From: Flavobacterium flabelliforme
GTDB lineage: Bacteria > Bacteroidota > Bacteroidia > Flavobacteriales > Flavobacteriaceae
Direction: 5' to 3'
DNA length: 64,000 nt
Assembly: GCF_017948675.1 (NCBI RefSeq)
Contig: NZ_JAGFBU010000005.1
Location: 186,001-250,000, forward strand
In this document: in pieces, positions 36,292 through 45,657 of the stretch
Layout of the letters: every line of letters begins with the position of its first letter
Position numbering within the stretch: position 1 is the first letter of the stretch
Position numbers and translations under genes: made by a program
The notes under the pieces: generated by a model
Seen by the model: only the letters and a program-made list of their open reading frames with translations
Database searches by the model: none
Told to the model about the DNA's origin: nothing

Positions 36292-36299
36292 TACTTTTG
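36292..36299 (+). promoter_or_regulatory. -7 promoter box set against the HSDR_N start codon
   Basis: TACTTTTG is an exact TAnnTTTG match that ends 4 bases before the ATG at 36304. The transcript start would fall at or next to the ATG, so the message may be leaderless. Confidence 0.55.
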
Positions 36300-36303
36300 C
36301 TTA

Positions 36304-36753
36304 ATGCAGCAGTTAAATTTTTCCAGTTATAAATTTCGTTTCAAAAATAGCGAAAATAAAGTGTCTATTTTTGATGAAATCAGGAAAAAATTTATCATAC
36401 TCACTCCCGAAGAATGGGTACGTCAGCATGTAATCCAATTTTTATTGGAGGAGAAAAAATATCCAAAATCGCTCATCAATGTCGAGAAGGTTTTAAAGGT
36501 CAATGGCTTACGCAAAAGATACGATGTTGTGGTTTTTAATTCTGATGGTTCTATTTTCATTTTAATTGAATGTAAAGCGCCAGAAATTAAAATTGCTCAG
36601 GCTACTTTTGACCAAATTGCTCGCTATAACATGACAATGAAAGCTCAGTTTTTGATGGTGACTAACGGATTGAATCATTACTTTTGTCAAATGGATTTTG
36701 AAAATGAAAAATATCAGTTTCTTACTGAATTACCAATTTATCAAATCCAATAA
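36304..36753 (+). CDS. Stand-alone HSDR_N (type I restriction N-terminal-like) protein
   Basis: The 149-residue protein is made of just the HSDR_N domain (PF13588 type). PD-(D/E)xK-like residues are visible: Asp74 in KRYDVVVF, then Glu89-Cys-Lys91 in IECKAPE. It lacks the helicase part of an HsdR subunit, and no hsdM or hsdS gene is nearby, so it is not part of a type I restriction system here. It may be a small nuclease acting in DNA metabolism. It is divergent from holA and 12 bases upstream of a glycosyltransferase gene. Confidence 0.85.
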   Translation: MQQLNFSSYKFRFKNSENKVSIFDEIRKKFIILTPEEWVRQHVIQFLLEEKKYPKSLINVEKVLKVNGLRKRYDVVVFNSDGSIFILIECKAPEIKIAQATFDQIARYNMTMKAQFLMVTNGLNHYFCQMDFENEKYQFLTELPIYQIQ

Positions 36754-36765
36754 TCAAATTTTGAA

Positions 36766-37767
36766 ATGAAAATAGCAGTTGTTATACTAAATTGGAATGG
36801 AATGTTGTTGTTGGAAAAATTTCTTCCATCCATAGTTGAATATTCACCTGAAGCAACAATATACGTAGTTGACAATGCCTCGACTGATGATTCTAATTCT
36901 TATGTAAAAGCTTTTTATCCATCGATTAAAATTGTAAAAAACGAAAGCAACTTAGGCTTTGCTAGTGGTTATAATGAAGCATTAAAATGTATTGATGGGG
37001 ATGTTTATGCTTTAGTAAACTCTGATATCGAAGTAACTAAAAACTGGCTTAATCCCATTATTAAAACTTTTGAAGCTGAATCGAATACGGCTATAATTCA
37101 GCCTAAAATTCTTGATTATAAAAGTAAAGAATATTTTGAATATGCAGGAGCAGCAGGTGGTTTTATTGATCAATATGGATATCCTTTTTGCCGTGGTAGA
37201 ATTTTTGATACTTTAGAAAAAGACAATGGACAATACGATGACAATTGTGAGATTTTCTGGGCTTCTGGAGCCTGTTTTTTTATTAGAAGTCAAGTTTATA
37301 AAAAATTAAATGGTTTTGATGGTGAATTTTTTGCACATCAAGAAGAAATAGATTTATGCTGGCGTGCTATAAATGAAGGGTATAAAATAAAATACAATTC
37401 AGAATCTGTCGTTTATCACGTTGGAGGTGCTACATTACAACAAGGAAACCCGATGAAGACTTTTTTGAACTTTAGGAATTCCTTACTAATGCTGACAAAA
37501 AACCTTCCAAAAGAGAAATTATACACCATTTTATTAGTACGTATGCTGTTAGACGGAGTTGCAGGTCTGCAATTTTTATGCAAAGGAAAACCAAAACATT
37601 TATGGGCAATACTAAAAGCGCATTGGTCTTTTTATGGTTTTTTTGCTGTCTATTATAAAAAAAGAAATAATTTTCAACAACAGCAATACTATAAAGTGCA
37701 AAGTATCGTTTACTCTTATTACATTAGGAAAGTTATTTCATTTAACGATTTATTTAGAATTAAATAG
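36766..37767 (+). CDS. Glycosyltransferase family 2 protein
   Basis: The 333-residue GT-A enzyme has VVILNWNG (4-11), VVDNASTDDSNSYV, the metal-site region LVNSDIEVTKNW, and the later motif HQEEIDLCWRAINEGYKI that is typical of rhamnosyltransferase-like GT2 proteins. A hydrophobic C-terminal segment may associate with the membrane. The acceptor is unknown; cell-surface glycan synthesis is likely. It follows the HSDR_N gene by 12 bases. Confidence 0.9.
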   Translation: MKIAVVILNWNGMLLLEKFLPSIVEYSPEATIYVVDNASTDDSNSYVKAFYPSIKIVKNESNLGFASGYNEALKCIDGDVYALVNSDIEVTKNWLNPIIKTFEAESNTAIIQPKILDYKSKEYFEYAGAAGGFIDQYGYPFCRGRIFDTLEKDNGQYDDNCEIFWASGACFFIRSQVYKKLNGFDGEFFAHQEEIDLCWRAINEGYKIKYNSESVVYHVGGATLQQGNPMKTFLNFRNSLLMLTKNLPKEKLYTILLVRMLLDGVAGLQFLCKGKPKHLWAILKAHWSFYGFFAVYYKKRNNFQQQQYYKVQSIVYSYYIRKVISFNDLFRIK

Positions 37768-37779
37768 AATATAAAAAAG

Positions 37780-37787
37780 TAACTTTG
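37780..37787 (+). promoter_or_regulatory. -7 promoter box of the OmpA-family lipoprotein gene
   Basis: TAACTTTG is an exact TAnnTTTG match, 24 bases before the ATG. Confidence 0.5.
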
Positions 37788-37811
37788 TAATTAACACTAT
37801 AAACTAAATTT

Positions 37812-38645
37812 ATGAAAAAAATCGTAATCGCCTTATCAGTTATGGCTCTTTTAACTTCGTGTGTTTCCAAGAAGAAATATACTGATTTAGAAGCTAGAAA
37901 TAAAGAAACTCAAGACTTACTTAATACAGCTACTGTAAAATTAAATTCTTGCTTAGAAGAAAAAGCAGGTCTTGCAGCTAGAGTTGATGGATTGAAAGAA
38001 CAAAATCAAACCTTAATTAGTACTTCTAAAGATATGACTATCTTAACTACTAAAGGTGCTGAAAATATTGAAAAAGCTTTAGAATCTATCAAAGAGAAAG
38101 ATTTAAAAATTAGTAGAATGCAAGACGCATTAACTAAAAAAGATAGTGTTACTCTTGCCTTAGTTACAAGTTTAAAAAGCTCAGTAGGTATTTCGGATCC
38201 AGATATCGAAATTAATGTTGAAAAAGGAGTTGTTTTTATCTCAATTGCTGACAAATTACTTTTTAAAACAGGAAGTTATGATGTAACAGATAAAGCAAAA
38301 GCTGTTTTAGCTAAAGTTGCAAAAGTAGTAAATGACAAACCTGATTTTGAATGTATGGTTGAAGGACACACGGATAATGTTCCTTACAATGGATCAGGGA
38401 TTTTATTAGACAACTGGGATTTAAGTGTAAAACGTTCTACTTCTATTATTCGTGTATTAACGAATCAATTAGGTGTTAAACCAGAACAATTAATCGCAGC
38501 TGGAAGAAGTTCTTACATTCCTTTAGTATCAAATGATACTGCAGAAAACAGAGCACGTAATAGAAGAACTCGTATTGTTGTATTACCTAAAATCGATCAA
38601 TTTTACGATATGATTGAAAAAGAAATGAAAAAACAACAAAAATAA
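37812..38645 (+). CDS. OmpA-family peptidoglycan-binding lipoprotein
   Basis: The 277-residue protein has lipobox LTSC (Cys17), a coiled-coil stretch (about 22-110, heptad-like DLEARNKETQDLLNTAT), and a C-terminal OmpA domain (about 140-265). The domain contains LFKTGSYDVTDKAKAVL, VEGHTDNVPY, LSVKRSTSI and ENRARNRRTRI. The Asp and Arg of the peptidoglycan-binding site are present. It is lipid-anchored and probably ties the outer membrane to the cell wall. It is monocistronic, with its own -7 box and a strong terminator. Confidence 0.92.
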   Translation: MKKIVIALSVMALLTSCVSKKKYTDLEARNKETQDLLNTATVKLNSCLEEKAGLAARVDGLKEQNQTLISTSKDMTILTTKGAENIEKALESIKEKDLKISRMQDALTKKDSVTLALVTSLKSSVGISDPDIEINVEKGVVFISIADKLLFKTGSYDVTDKAKAVLAKVAKVVNDKPDFECMVEGHTDNVPYNGSGILLDNWDLSVKRSTSIIRVLTNQLGVKPEQLIAAGRSSYIPLVSNDTAENRARNRRTRIVVLPKIDQFYDMIEKEMKKQQK

Positions 38646-38660
38646 TCTTCGGACATAGAT

Positions 38661-38694
38661 AAAAAAACGCCTCATATTTGAGGCGTTTTTTTTT
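38661..38694 (+). terminator. Terminator of the OmpA-family gene
   Basis: AAAAACGCCTCA (38663-38674) pairs with TGAGGCGTTTTT (38679-38690) and a run of nine T follows. It lies 17 bases after the stop. Confidence 0.92.
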
Positions 38695-38754
38695 ATCTAT
38701 GAATTTTATCCTTTTTGGTTAAGAAAATATATGACTCTATACTCAGGGAGAAAC

Positions 38755-38785
38755 AAAAAAAGCAGGTCAAATGACCTGCTTTTAC
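38755..38785 (-). terminator. Second hairpin, probable terminator of the sua5-type gene
   Basis: AAAGCAGGTCA (38759-38769) pairs with TGACCTGCTTT (38772-38782); on the minus strand a U-run follows. It lies 146 bases after the minus-strand stop at 38928, leaving an unusually long untranslated tail with no visible ORF. Confidence 0.75.
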
Positions 38786-38927
38786 CTATCCTTAATTTTT
38801 CTTTAACAACCAATTAAATACAATTAAGAATAAGATACTACTATTTTTAACTTACTAAGTAAATATTTATTGGTAAACATACTAAATCTTAGTTGATTTT
38901 AATAGTTTATTTGCCAAATAATGCTAT

Positions 38928-39548
38928 TTATAAAACGTCTAAATCTCCTTTACCTTCTCTCACTACAATTGGCTCATCACCTGACAGATCAATTATGGTA
39001 GATCCTACATTATCTCCATAACCACCATCAATGACAAGATCTACAAGATTCTGCCATTTTTCAAATATAAGCTCAGGATCAGTGGTGTATTCTATTACAT
39101 CATCCTCATCACGTATTGATGTAGAAACAATCGGATTTCCTAACAACTTAACGATCTCTAGCGCTATTGAATTATTTGGAACCCTGATACCAACAGTAGT
39201 CTTCTTTTTAAATTCTTTAGGTAAATTATTATTCCCTGGTAAAATAAACGTGTAAGGTCCTGGCAAAGCTCTTTTTAATATCTTAAAAGTAGCAGTATCT
39301 ATTTGCCTTACATAATCAGATAAATTACTAAGATCGTGACAAATAAAAGAGAAATTTGCCTTCTCTAGTTTAATTCCTTTGATTTTAGCAATGCGCTCTA
39401 ATGCTTTAGTATTTGTAATATCACACCCTAAACCATATACTGTATCGGTTGGATAAATAATTAAACCACCATCTTTTAAAACCTTTACTACTTTGGCTAT
39501 AGCCGCTTCATTGGGTTTGTTTTCGTATATTTTTATAAATTCTGCCAT
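38928..39548 (-). CDS. L-threonylcarbamoyladenylate synthase (Sua5/YciO/TsaC family)
   Basis: The 206-residue YrdC-domain protein has the family motifs GGLIIYPTDTVYGLGCD (28-44), RALPGPYTFILPG, TVGIRVPN and STSI. The enzyme makes threonylcarbamoyl-AMP from threonine, bicarbonate and ATP for t6A tRNA modification, the pathway that also needs TsaE (encoded at 25397-25804). YciO-like paralogues share this fold, so the exact role is likely but not certain. It is a single gene. Confidence 0.88.
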   Translation of the reverse strand: MAEFIKIYENKPNEAAIAKVVKVLKDGGLIIYPTDTVYGLGCDITNTKALERIAKIKGIKLEKANFSFICHDLSNLSDYVRQIDTATFKILKRALPGPYTFILPGNNNLPKEFKKKTTVGIRVPNNSIALEIVKLLGNPIVSTSIRDEDDVIEYTTDPELIFEKWQNLVDLVIDGGYGDNVGSTIIDLSGDEPIVVREGKGDLDVL

Positions 39549-39628
39549 TTTATTTTTTCTTTAATGTTTTATTTACCATTCAAATTATTCTATTTAAGAA
39601 GCTTGAGAGGTTATAACAAAACTGATTT

Positions 39629-41962
39629 TTATCCAATAATATCTAACTTTGCAAAACGCAACAACAATTTTTTGATACCTCCCACTTCAAATTTAATTTC
39701 TGCTTTTTTATCTGCTCCTACTCCTTCCAAATTCACAACTTGGCCTTTGCCAAATCGCTCGTGCATAACAATATTACCTGCAACCAATTTATTGTCAAAT
39801 AAATTAGCACTTCCAGCTGCAGCATTACTTGAAACAGGCTTTAACTTGCGTACATTTATTTCTGATTTTTGCTCAATACTTGTAGGTGCCTTTGGTGGTG
39901 TCCCCCCGATTGGTTTTGCTAAACGCAATTTAGACTTATCTACGTCTCCAAAAATATCACTATCAATCATGGGCTTGTATCGATAATTATTTTCAGGAGG
40001 CGTCATGTATTCTAAATATTGACTGTCAATTTCTTCGATAAAACGAGACGGCTCACTATCCGTTAGTTTTCCCCAGCGGTAACGCGATTGTGAATAGGTT
40101 AAATACGCTTGATGTTCAGCACGAGTCAATGCCACGTAAAATAATCTACGCTCTTCTTCTAATTCGCTTCTTGTACTCATACTCATCGCACTAGGAAACA
40201 AATCTTCCTCCATACCTACAACAAAAACATGAGGAAATTCTAAACCTTTAGCCAAGTGAATAGTCATTAATGCCACACGATCTTCATCGCTAGTATCTTT
40301 ATCTAAATCAGTAGCTAAAGCCACATCTTCCATAAACTCTGACAAGGCTCCTCTTGCACCATCCACTTCAATTTGACCTTCTGTAAAGTCCTTTATTCCA
40401 TTTAGTAATTCTTCAATGTTTTGAATTTTTGCCATTCCCTCAGGAGTTGCATCTTTTTTTAATTCTTGAACCAAACCTGTTTTCTTAGCTACATGATCGG
40501 CTAGATAAAAAGCATCTTGATTTTCATTAATGGCCTGAAAACTCTGAATCATAGTTACAAAATCCAATAGTTTTTGCTTCGTTCCTGAGTTTAATTTTAA
40601 ATCAATTCGTTCGATATTTTGCATTACTTCAAACATGGATCGTTTGTAGTGATTAGCGGCAATGGTCAATTTTTCGATCGTCGTATTTCCAATTCCACGT
40701 GCTGGATAATTGATCACACGCATTAAAGCTTCCTCATCTTTCGGATTAATGACTAGCCTTAAATAGCACAAGACATCTTTTACTTCTTTTCTTTGATAAA
40801 AAGAAAGTCCACCGTAAATTCGATAAGGAATATCTCTTTTCCTTAAGGCATCTTCCATGGCTCGCGATTGAGCATTGGTACGATATAAAATAGCAAAAGC
40901 ACCATTATGTAATTGATTTTGCATTTTTTGTTCCCAAATGGTGCTGGCTACAAAACGTCCTTCTTCATTATCGGTTAAACTGCGATGAACTTTTATTTTT
41001 GGTCCAAAATCATTGGCTGTCCAAACAATTTTATCCAGTTTGACTTTATTTTTATCAATAATTGTATTCGCTGCTTCTACTATATTTTTTGTAGAACGAT
41101 AATTTTGTTCTAATCTATAGGTTTGTACGCCTTCATAATCTTTTTGGAAATTCAATATGTTATTAATATTGGCGCCACGAAAAGCATAAATACTTTGCGC
41201 ATCATCTCCTACCACACATATATTCTGAAATTTATCAGACAAAGCACGAACTATAAGGTATTGAGAATGATTGGTATCTTGGTACTCATCAACTAAAATA
41301 TAGCGGAAACGGTTTTGATATTTGGCTAAAACTTCTGGAAATCGAGTTAGTAATTCGTTCGTTTTCAATAACAAATCATCAAAATCCATAGCACCCGATT
41401 TAAAACAACGGTCTACATAATTCTGATAAATTTCGCCCATGCGAGGTTTTTTAGACATCGCATCGGCTTCTTGCAATTCAGGATCGTTAAAATAAGCCTT
41501 TACAGTAATCAAACTATTTTTAAAATTAGAGATTCTGCTTAAAACTTGTTTTGGTTTATACACATCTCTATCCAACTGCATTTCTTTGATAATACCAGAA
41601 ATAGCACGCAGAGAATCTTGTGAATCATAGATAGTAAAATTGGAAGGATAGCCTAAATGTTCTGCTTCTGAACGAAGTATTCGAGCAAAAACAGAGTGAA
41701 ATGTACCCATCCACAAATTTTTAGCCTCGCTTGCACCAACAATATCAGAGATACGCTTTTTCATTTCTCGTGCCGCCTTATTGGTAAATGTTAGCGATAA
41801 AATACTAAAAGCATCTATGCCTTGATGCATTAAATAAGCAATTCTAATTGTCAACACTCGAGTTTTTCCAGAACCTGCTCCTGCAATAATTATCATAGGA
41901 CCGTCTTTTTGTAAAACGGGTTCACGTTGTGCTTCGTTAAGTTGATCGATATATTTATGCAT
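39629..41962 (-). CDS. UvrD/PcrA-type ATP-dependent 3'-5' DNA helicase
   Basis: The 777-residue superfamily 1A helicase has Walker A AGAGSGKTRVL (about 27-37), motif Ia TFTNKAAREMKKR, motif II VDEYQDTN, motif III GDDAQSIYAFRGA, motif IV YRST, motif V LMTIHLAKGLEFPHVFVVG, and motif VI VALTRAE. A C-terminal tail about 100 residues long has basic and beta-rich parts (RFGKGQVVNLEGVG), as in PcrA. It functions in nucleotide excision repair and replication repair. Length and motif set are complete. Confidence 0.95.
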   Translation of the reverse strand: MHKYIDQLNEAQREPVLQKDGPMIIIAGAGSGKTRVLTIRIAYLMHQGIDAFSILSLTFTNKAAREMKKRISDIVGASEAKNLWMGTFHSVFARILRSEAEHLGYPSNFTIYDSQDSLRAISGIIKEMQLDRDVYKPKQVLSRISNFKNSLITVKAYFNDPELQEADAMSKKPRMGEIYQNYVDRCFKSGAMDFDDLLLKTNELLTRFPEVLAKYQNRFRYILVDEYQDTNHSQYLIVRALSDKFQNICVVGDDAQSIYAFRGANINNILNFQKDYEGVQTYRLEQNYRSTKNIVEAANTIIDKNKVKLDKIVWTANDFGPKIKVHRSLTDNEEGRFVASTIWEQKMQNQLHNGAFAILYRTNAQSRAMEDALRKRDIPYRIYGGLSFYQRKEVKDVLCYLRLVINPKDEEALMRVINYPARGIGNTTIEKLTIAANHYKRSMFEVMQNIERIDLKLNSGTKQKLLDFVTMIQSFQAINENQDAFYLADHVAKKTGLVQELKKDATPEGMAKIQNIEELLNGIKDFTEGQIEVDGARGALSEFMEDVALATDLDKDTSDEDRVALMTIHLAKGLEFPHVFVVGMEEDLFPSAMSMSTRSELEEERRLFYVALTRAEHQAYLTYSQSRYRWGKLTDSEPSRFIEEIDSQYLEYMTPPENNYRYKPMIDSDIFGDVDKSKLRLAKPIGGTPPKAPTSIEQKSEINVRKLKPVSSNAAAGSANLFDNKLVAGNIVMHERFGKGQVVNLEGVGADKKAEIKFEVGGIKKLLLRFAKLDIIG

Positions 41963-42079
41963 GTGAAATTTTAATTTTGTTATACAAAAATAGCGATTTT
42001 GATTGAGGTTTTAAGTATCAAAAAGGAACAATGACTCCTTACAAAATTTCACTACTTTAAAAGAAATATTTCTTACTAA

Positions 42080-42847
42080 TTATTTAAAAAAGACATCGTA
42101 GGCAAAACGAATTAAAGTACCAATTACAACTACTAAAAAGAAAATTCGGATAAAACTGTTGCCTTTGTTTATAGCTAATTTTGCTCCAATCCAACCTCCT
42201 ACTGCATTACTTGCTGCCATGGGTAAAGCAATAGACCAAATAATTTTTCCTTTTAAGATAAAAAGACAAATAGAACCAAAATTGGTCGATAAATTGACCA
42301 TTTTAGCATTTGCTGAAGCATGCAAAAAGTCAAATCCCATGATGGCGATAAAAGCAACTACAAGAAAACTACCGGTTCCTGGGCCAATAAAACCATCATA
42401 CAAACCAACTATAAAACTAATTGCGACTGCATTAAAGATTTGTGTTCTAGGCGTGTGCTGCTTTTCTAAATGTTGACCAAAGTTCTTTTTTGCGTAAGTA
42501 TAAATTACCAAAAATGACAGCACAATTAACAGTAATGGTTTCATGAAATCATTGCTCACATACGTTAATAAAGTAGATCCTAAAAATGCTGATGGAAATG
42601 CTAAAATCATCATAATACTCAGTAATTTCCAATTCATATCGACCTTTTTCAAATATTGATAAGCAGCAACTGAAGTTCCGCTAAAAGCCGGAATTTTTAA
42701 AGTTCCAATTACAGTAGATACAGGAAGATTAGGCAATAAAATTAATCCCATTGGAGTTTGTATGAGTCCGCCTCCGCCAACAATCGCATCTACAAAACCA
42801 GCAGCAAAAGCGGCTAAACACAGTAAAACCAATACGTAAGTTTCCAT
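42080..42847 (-). CDS. TSUP-family (TauE/SafE) membrane transporter
   Basis: The 255-residue protein has about eight membrane helices. GFVDAIVGGGGLIQTPMGLILLP near the N-terminus and GLYDGFIGPGTGSFLVVAFI in the second half are the paired signature repeats of the sulfite exporter TauE/SafE (TSUP) family. It probably exports a sulfur- or carbon-containing anion; the substrate cannot be read. It is monocistronic. Confidence 0.92.
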   Translation of the reverse strand: METYVLVLLCLAAFAAGFVDAIVGGGGLIQTPMGLILLPNLPVSTVIGTLKIPAFSGTSVAAYQYLKKVDMNWKLLSIMMILAFPSAFLGSTLLTYVSNDFMKPLLLIVLSFLVIYTYAKKNFGQHLEKQHTPRTQIFNAVAISFIVGLYDGFIGPGTGSFLVVAFIAIMGFDFLHASANAKMVNLSTNFGSICLFILKGKIIWSIALPMAASNAVGGWIGAKLAINKGNSFIRIFFLVVVIGTLIRFAYDVFFK

Positions 42848-42926
42848 TTAAATAGTAAATATTATTATTTTTTAATACAAAACGTAAAATTACTATTCGA
42901 ATTCATTTATTGCTAATTAAATCAAC

Positions 42927-42956
42927 TTGATTTATAATCTAAAAAGTATATTTTTG
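42927..42956 (+). promoter_or_regulatory. Promoter of the membrane-anchored hypothetical gene
   Basis: TTG (42927-42929), a 19-base spacer and TATTTTTG (42949-42956) match the Bacteroidota consensus, 20 bases before the ATG. Confidence 0.65.
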
Positions 42957-42976
42957 CTCTTTAAAATTATAAAAGC

Positions 42977-43498
42977 ATGGATTCTACAAAAATCATTGAA
43001 ATAATCGCCTATTCTTTACCATCAATAATAACAGGTGCTGTAGCCTATTTTTTATTAAATTCATATTTTAAAGAACAACAAAACACCAAACGATGGCTGC
43101 TACAAAAAGACAATCAACCATCAATTTTACCGCTAAGATTACAAGCTTATGAAAGGTTAACTTTACTTATGGAACGCATAAACCCTTCTCAATTAATGGT
43201 AAGAATCAATCCAATTTCTGAAGATAAAACAGATTATCAAAATTTTGTTATAGCACAAATTGAACAAGAATTTGAGCATAATTTATCCCAACAGATTTAT
43301 GTATCTGAAGAATGTTGGTCTATTGTAATTACAGCAAAAAATGCCACAATACAAATGATTCGGTTGACTACAAAAAATGAAAAAGTAACAAATGCAGATA
43401 CTTTAAGAGAAATGGTTATTGGTGATCTAATGGAAAAACATGCTCCAAGTACTACAGCACTATCATTCTTAAAAAATGAAGTAAGTCAGCTTTGGTAA
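42977..43498 (+). CDS. Conserved membrane-anchored protein of unknown function
   Basis: The 173-residue protein has one N-terminal membrane helix (about 8-28). A soluble part contains LPLRLQAYERLTLLMERINPSQLMVRINP and QIEQEFEHNLSQQIYVSEECWSIVITAKNATIQMIR. I recognise this as a conserved Bacteroidota protein (possibly the family called DUF7935, but I am not sure). It is a single gene with a consensus promoter. No function can be given. Confidence 0.75.
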   Translation: MDSTKIIEIIAYSLPSIITGAVAYFLLNSYFKEQQNTKRWLLQKDNQPSILPLRLQAYERLTLLMERINPSQLMVRINPISEDKTDYQNFVIAQIEQEFEHNLSQQIYVSEECWSIVITAKNATIQMIRLTTKNEKVTNADTLREMVIGDLMEKHAPSTTALSFLKNEVSQLW

Positions 43499-43526
43499 AT
43501 ATTAGCAAATCATTTAATTATAAAAA

Positions 43527-44657
43527 TTAATGTTTATTTATAGCATACAATTGGCGGCCTAACTCAGCTAAAAAAGGCAAACTAATACTATCATATTCAT
43601 AAATATTATCATTAAAAACACCATTTTTATTGGCTAAAATTGTGGCAGATAACATAAATTCGACCTTGTTTTCTGGATCTGTAATATAAGCACAATCAAT
43701 CATAGTTCCATAGGCATTGCCTACTTTATTATAAATTTTTATTGAGGAAGGAATATCTTCTTTTGTATCACCAAACATAAAAAATTTGCAATATCCATCA
43801 AAAAATTCATTAGGATCAAATCCTGCATTTTTTGGCAAATTTTGCATGGAATAAAGAATAAATTGCCTGTCTTTTTCAGTTATTAAAAAGCGTTCCTCTT
43901 TTTTAAATACTTCTGGAAAAACAATTCTTTTTAACGTATTATGTAAAGTTTCTAATGGATAATAGTTTTTTTTAGAAAAATCAAAAGGTTCGTTTATTGG
44001 TTTATTTTTAGAATCTCGATATGCGTTTCCTTTCTGAATGCCATTTAGAGATAGCGCTTCAGGAATTTGATTCCGTTTTGAAGGAATGTTGACTACTGTA
44101 TTATCCGATTTATATAGTGTTATTGCAGGAAACTCAGGATTACTAGGATCTGTACCAGAAAGTCGATGGCTAAGACTAAATGGGTATAATCCTTTTTCTT
44201 TCATTTTTAAATTTACATAATCAAAACCTAGAAAATCAAGCAGATTGGTACTTGCCACATTATCACTCACGGCAAAAACTTTCGATATCTCTTCAGAAAA
44301 TTGTAATTTTTCAGCACTTCCTTCAATAGTATAAGTTGTATTAAGACCAGTATTTGGAATTGTATTCAGTTTTTCTAAAGCTAATACGGCAATAGGAAAT
44401 TTGACAGTACTAGCCGGATAAAAATAATTTTTGGAATTTAAATTATAGCTAAAATCCTTAAAAGAAACTTTACCTTCTTTATCCCTCAAAATTTCGGTAT
44501 AAATAATCTGAATTTCATGTGGTTCTGGATTATTCATAACAGTTTTTATTTTTGGATTTTTAGATGCTAATGCAATTTGCAAAGCGTTTTTCTTGGTAGA
44601 ACAACTGCTTACTAAAAGTATAAAAACATAAGAAATATATTTTTTTATTGAAAACAT
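43527..44657 (-). CDS. Class A beta-lactamase-like serine hydrolase lipoprotein
   Basis: The 376-residue protein has a lipobox VSSC (Cys19), so it is probably lipid-anchored. The catalytic serine motif STVK (Ser83-Lys86, in FYPASTVKFP) and SDN (131-133, in VFAVSDNVAS) give the class A order; the third motif reads KVG near NKVGNAYGTMIDC instead of KTG. Length and poor conservation around the omega loop suggest a peptidase or hydrolase of the penicillin-binding fold rather than a true resistance enzyme. It is monocistronic. Confidence 0.82.
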   Translation of the reverse strand: MFSIKKYISYVFILLVSSCSTKKNALQIALASKNPKIKTVMNNPEPHEIQIIYTEILRDKEGKVSFKDFSYNLNSKNYFYPASTVKFPIAVLALEKLNTIPNTGLNTTYTIEGSAEKLQFSEEISKVFAVSDNVASTNLLDFLGFDYVNLKMKEKGLYPFSLSHRLSGTDPSNPEFPAITLYKSDNTVVNIPSKRNQIPEALSLNGIQKGNAYRDSKNKPINEPFDFSKKNYYPLETLHNTLKRIVFPEVFKKEERFLITEKDRQFILYSMQNLPKNAGFDPNEFFDGYCKFFMFGDTKEDIPSSIKIYNKVGNAYGTMIDCAYITDPENKVEFMLSATILANKNGVFNDNIYEYDSISLPFLAELGRQLYAINKH

Positions 44658-44724
44658 AATAGATTAATTTAATTAAAATTATCTCTTTACATAAAATATT
44701 AAATCCTAATTGATGTAAATATTA

Positions 44725-45624
44725 TTATCTATTATCGCTCATTAATTGCGACTTGTTTTGTGCGTATTCATACCCTTGATTCCACCACTCTTTCATAACT
44801 TTTTTATTAAAAATAAGCGCATTGTTGGTTAGTTTAATTGGAGTATAATATAAATTAAGTTTTACATTATTATTGTTTGCCATCAGTTTTCCTATTGCTA
44901 TATCATGTTTTTCTACTTGGTCTAAAGCAATTCTAAATAAGTCGATCATCAATGAAAACGGATTTTTACCAACAATTGCTTTTTCTAAATTAATTTCGGT
45001 TTCTAGAATTACTACATCAATTTCTGTAGCACCTCGATTAATAGCTTCTCGAATAGGTACTAAACTTGAAAAACCACCATCTCCATATTCATCATTATTT
45101 TTAGTAACCAAACTCATAAAAGGAATGTAATTGCTAGAAATCCAAACCCATTCACAAAACTCCTCATAAGTACATTCCTGAATTGATTTGTATTCCGCAG
45201 CATTTTTAGAAAGATTAGTAACAGTTATTACAACATCTGTTTTCAAAAGCTTTAATTCGTTAAAATCTGAAACACTGAAATTTTTCTTTATATAACCCAA
45301 CAACCTTTTGCTTTCGCCAAAGGTTCGCTTACCCTTAAGATATTGCCAAATGACATTAAAATGATTGATGGTAACAATGTCTTTGCCTTTTTTCCTTTTT
45401 ATTACAAATGGATTTACATTAAAGATTTTCTTCATATCAACATTGGTATAAATCCGATGAATTTTATCAATATTTCCCAATGCTAAGTGCGGAATTAGTA
45501 AACTTCCAGTAGACGTTCCTATAAAAATATCATATTTATTTTTTTCTATTTCTAATAGATATTGCGCCACTCCACCTGCAAATGCACCTTTACTTCCGCC
45601 TCCTGAAATCACTAATGCTCTCAT
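44725..45624 (-). CDS. Patatin-like phospholipase
   Basis: The 299-residue protein has the patatin catalytic set: oxyanion hole GGGSKGAF (8-15), nucleophile elbow GTSTG with Ser38, and the Asp of the DGG motif (Asp182 in YGDGGF). It hydrolyses acyl chains of lipids with a Ser-Asp dyad. No signal peptide or outer-membrane barrel is present, so it is cytoplasmic or membrane-associated and distinct from the larger patatin-Omp85 proteins. The gene for an M1 peptidase lies 34 bases upstream on the same strand and may be co-transcribed. Confidence 0.92.
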   Translation of the reverse strand: MRALVISGGGSKGAFAGGVAQYLLEIEKNKYDIFIGTSTGSLLIPHLALGNIDKIHRIYTNVDMKKIFNVNPFVIKRKKGKDIVTINHFNVIWQYLKGKRTFGESKRLLGYIKKNFSVSDFNELKLLKTDVVITVTNLSKNAAEYKSIQECTYEEFCEWVWISSNYIPFMSLVTKNNDEYGDGGFSSLVPIREAINRGATEIDVVILETEINLEKAIVGKNPFSLMIDLFRIALDQVEKHDIAIGKLMANNNNVKLNLYYTPIKLTNNALIFNKKVMKEWWNQGYEYAQNKSQLMSDNR

Positions 45625-45657
45625 AAATTAAATTTTATAACCAATCCTAATTTGTTA

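Noticed and set aside
36304..36753. HSDR_N protein as part of a restriction-modification or defence system
   Set aside because: No methylase, specificity or helicase subunit and no other defence gene lies in the window; the neighbours are holA and a glycosyltransferase.
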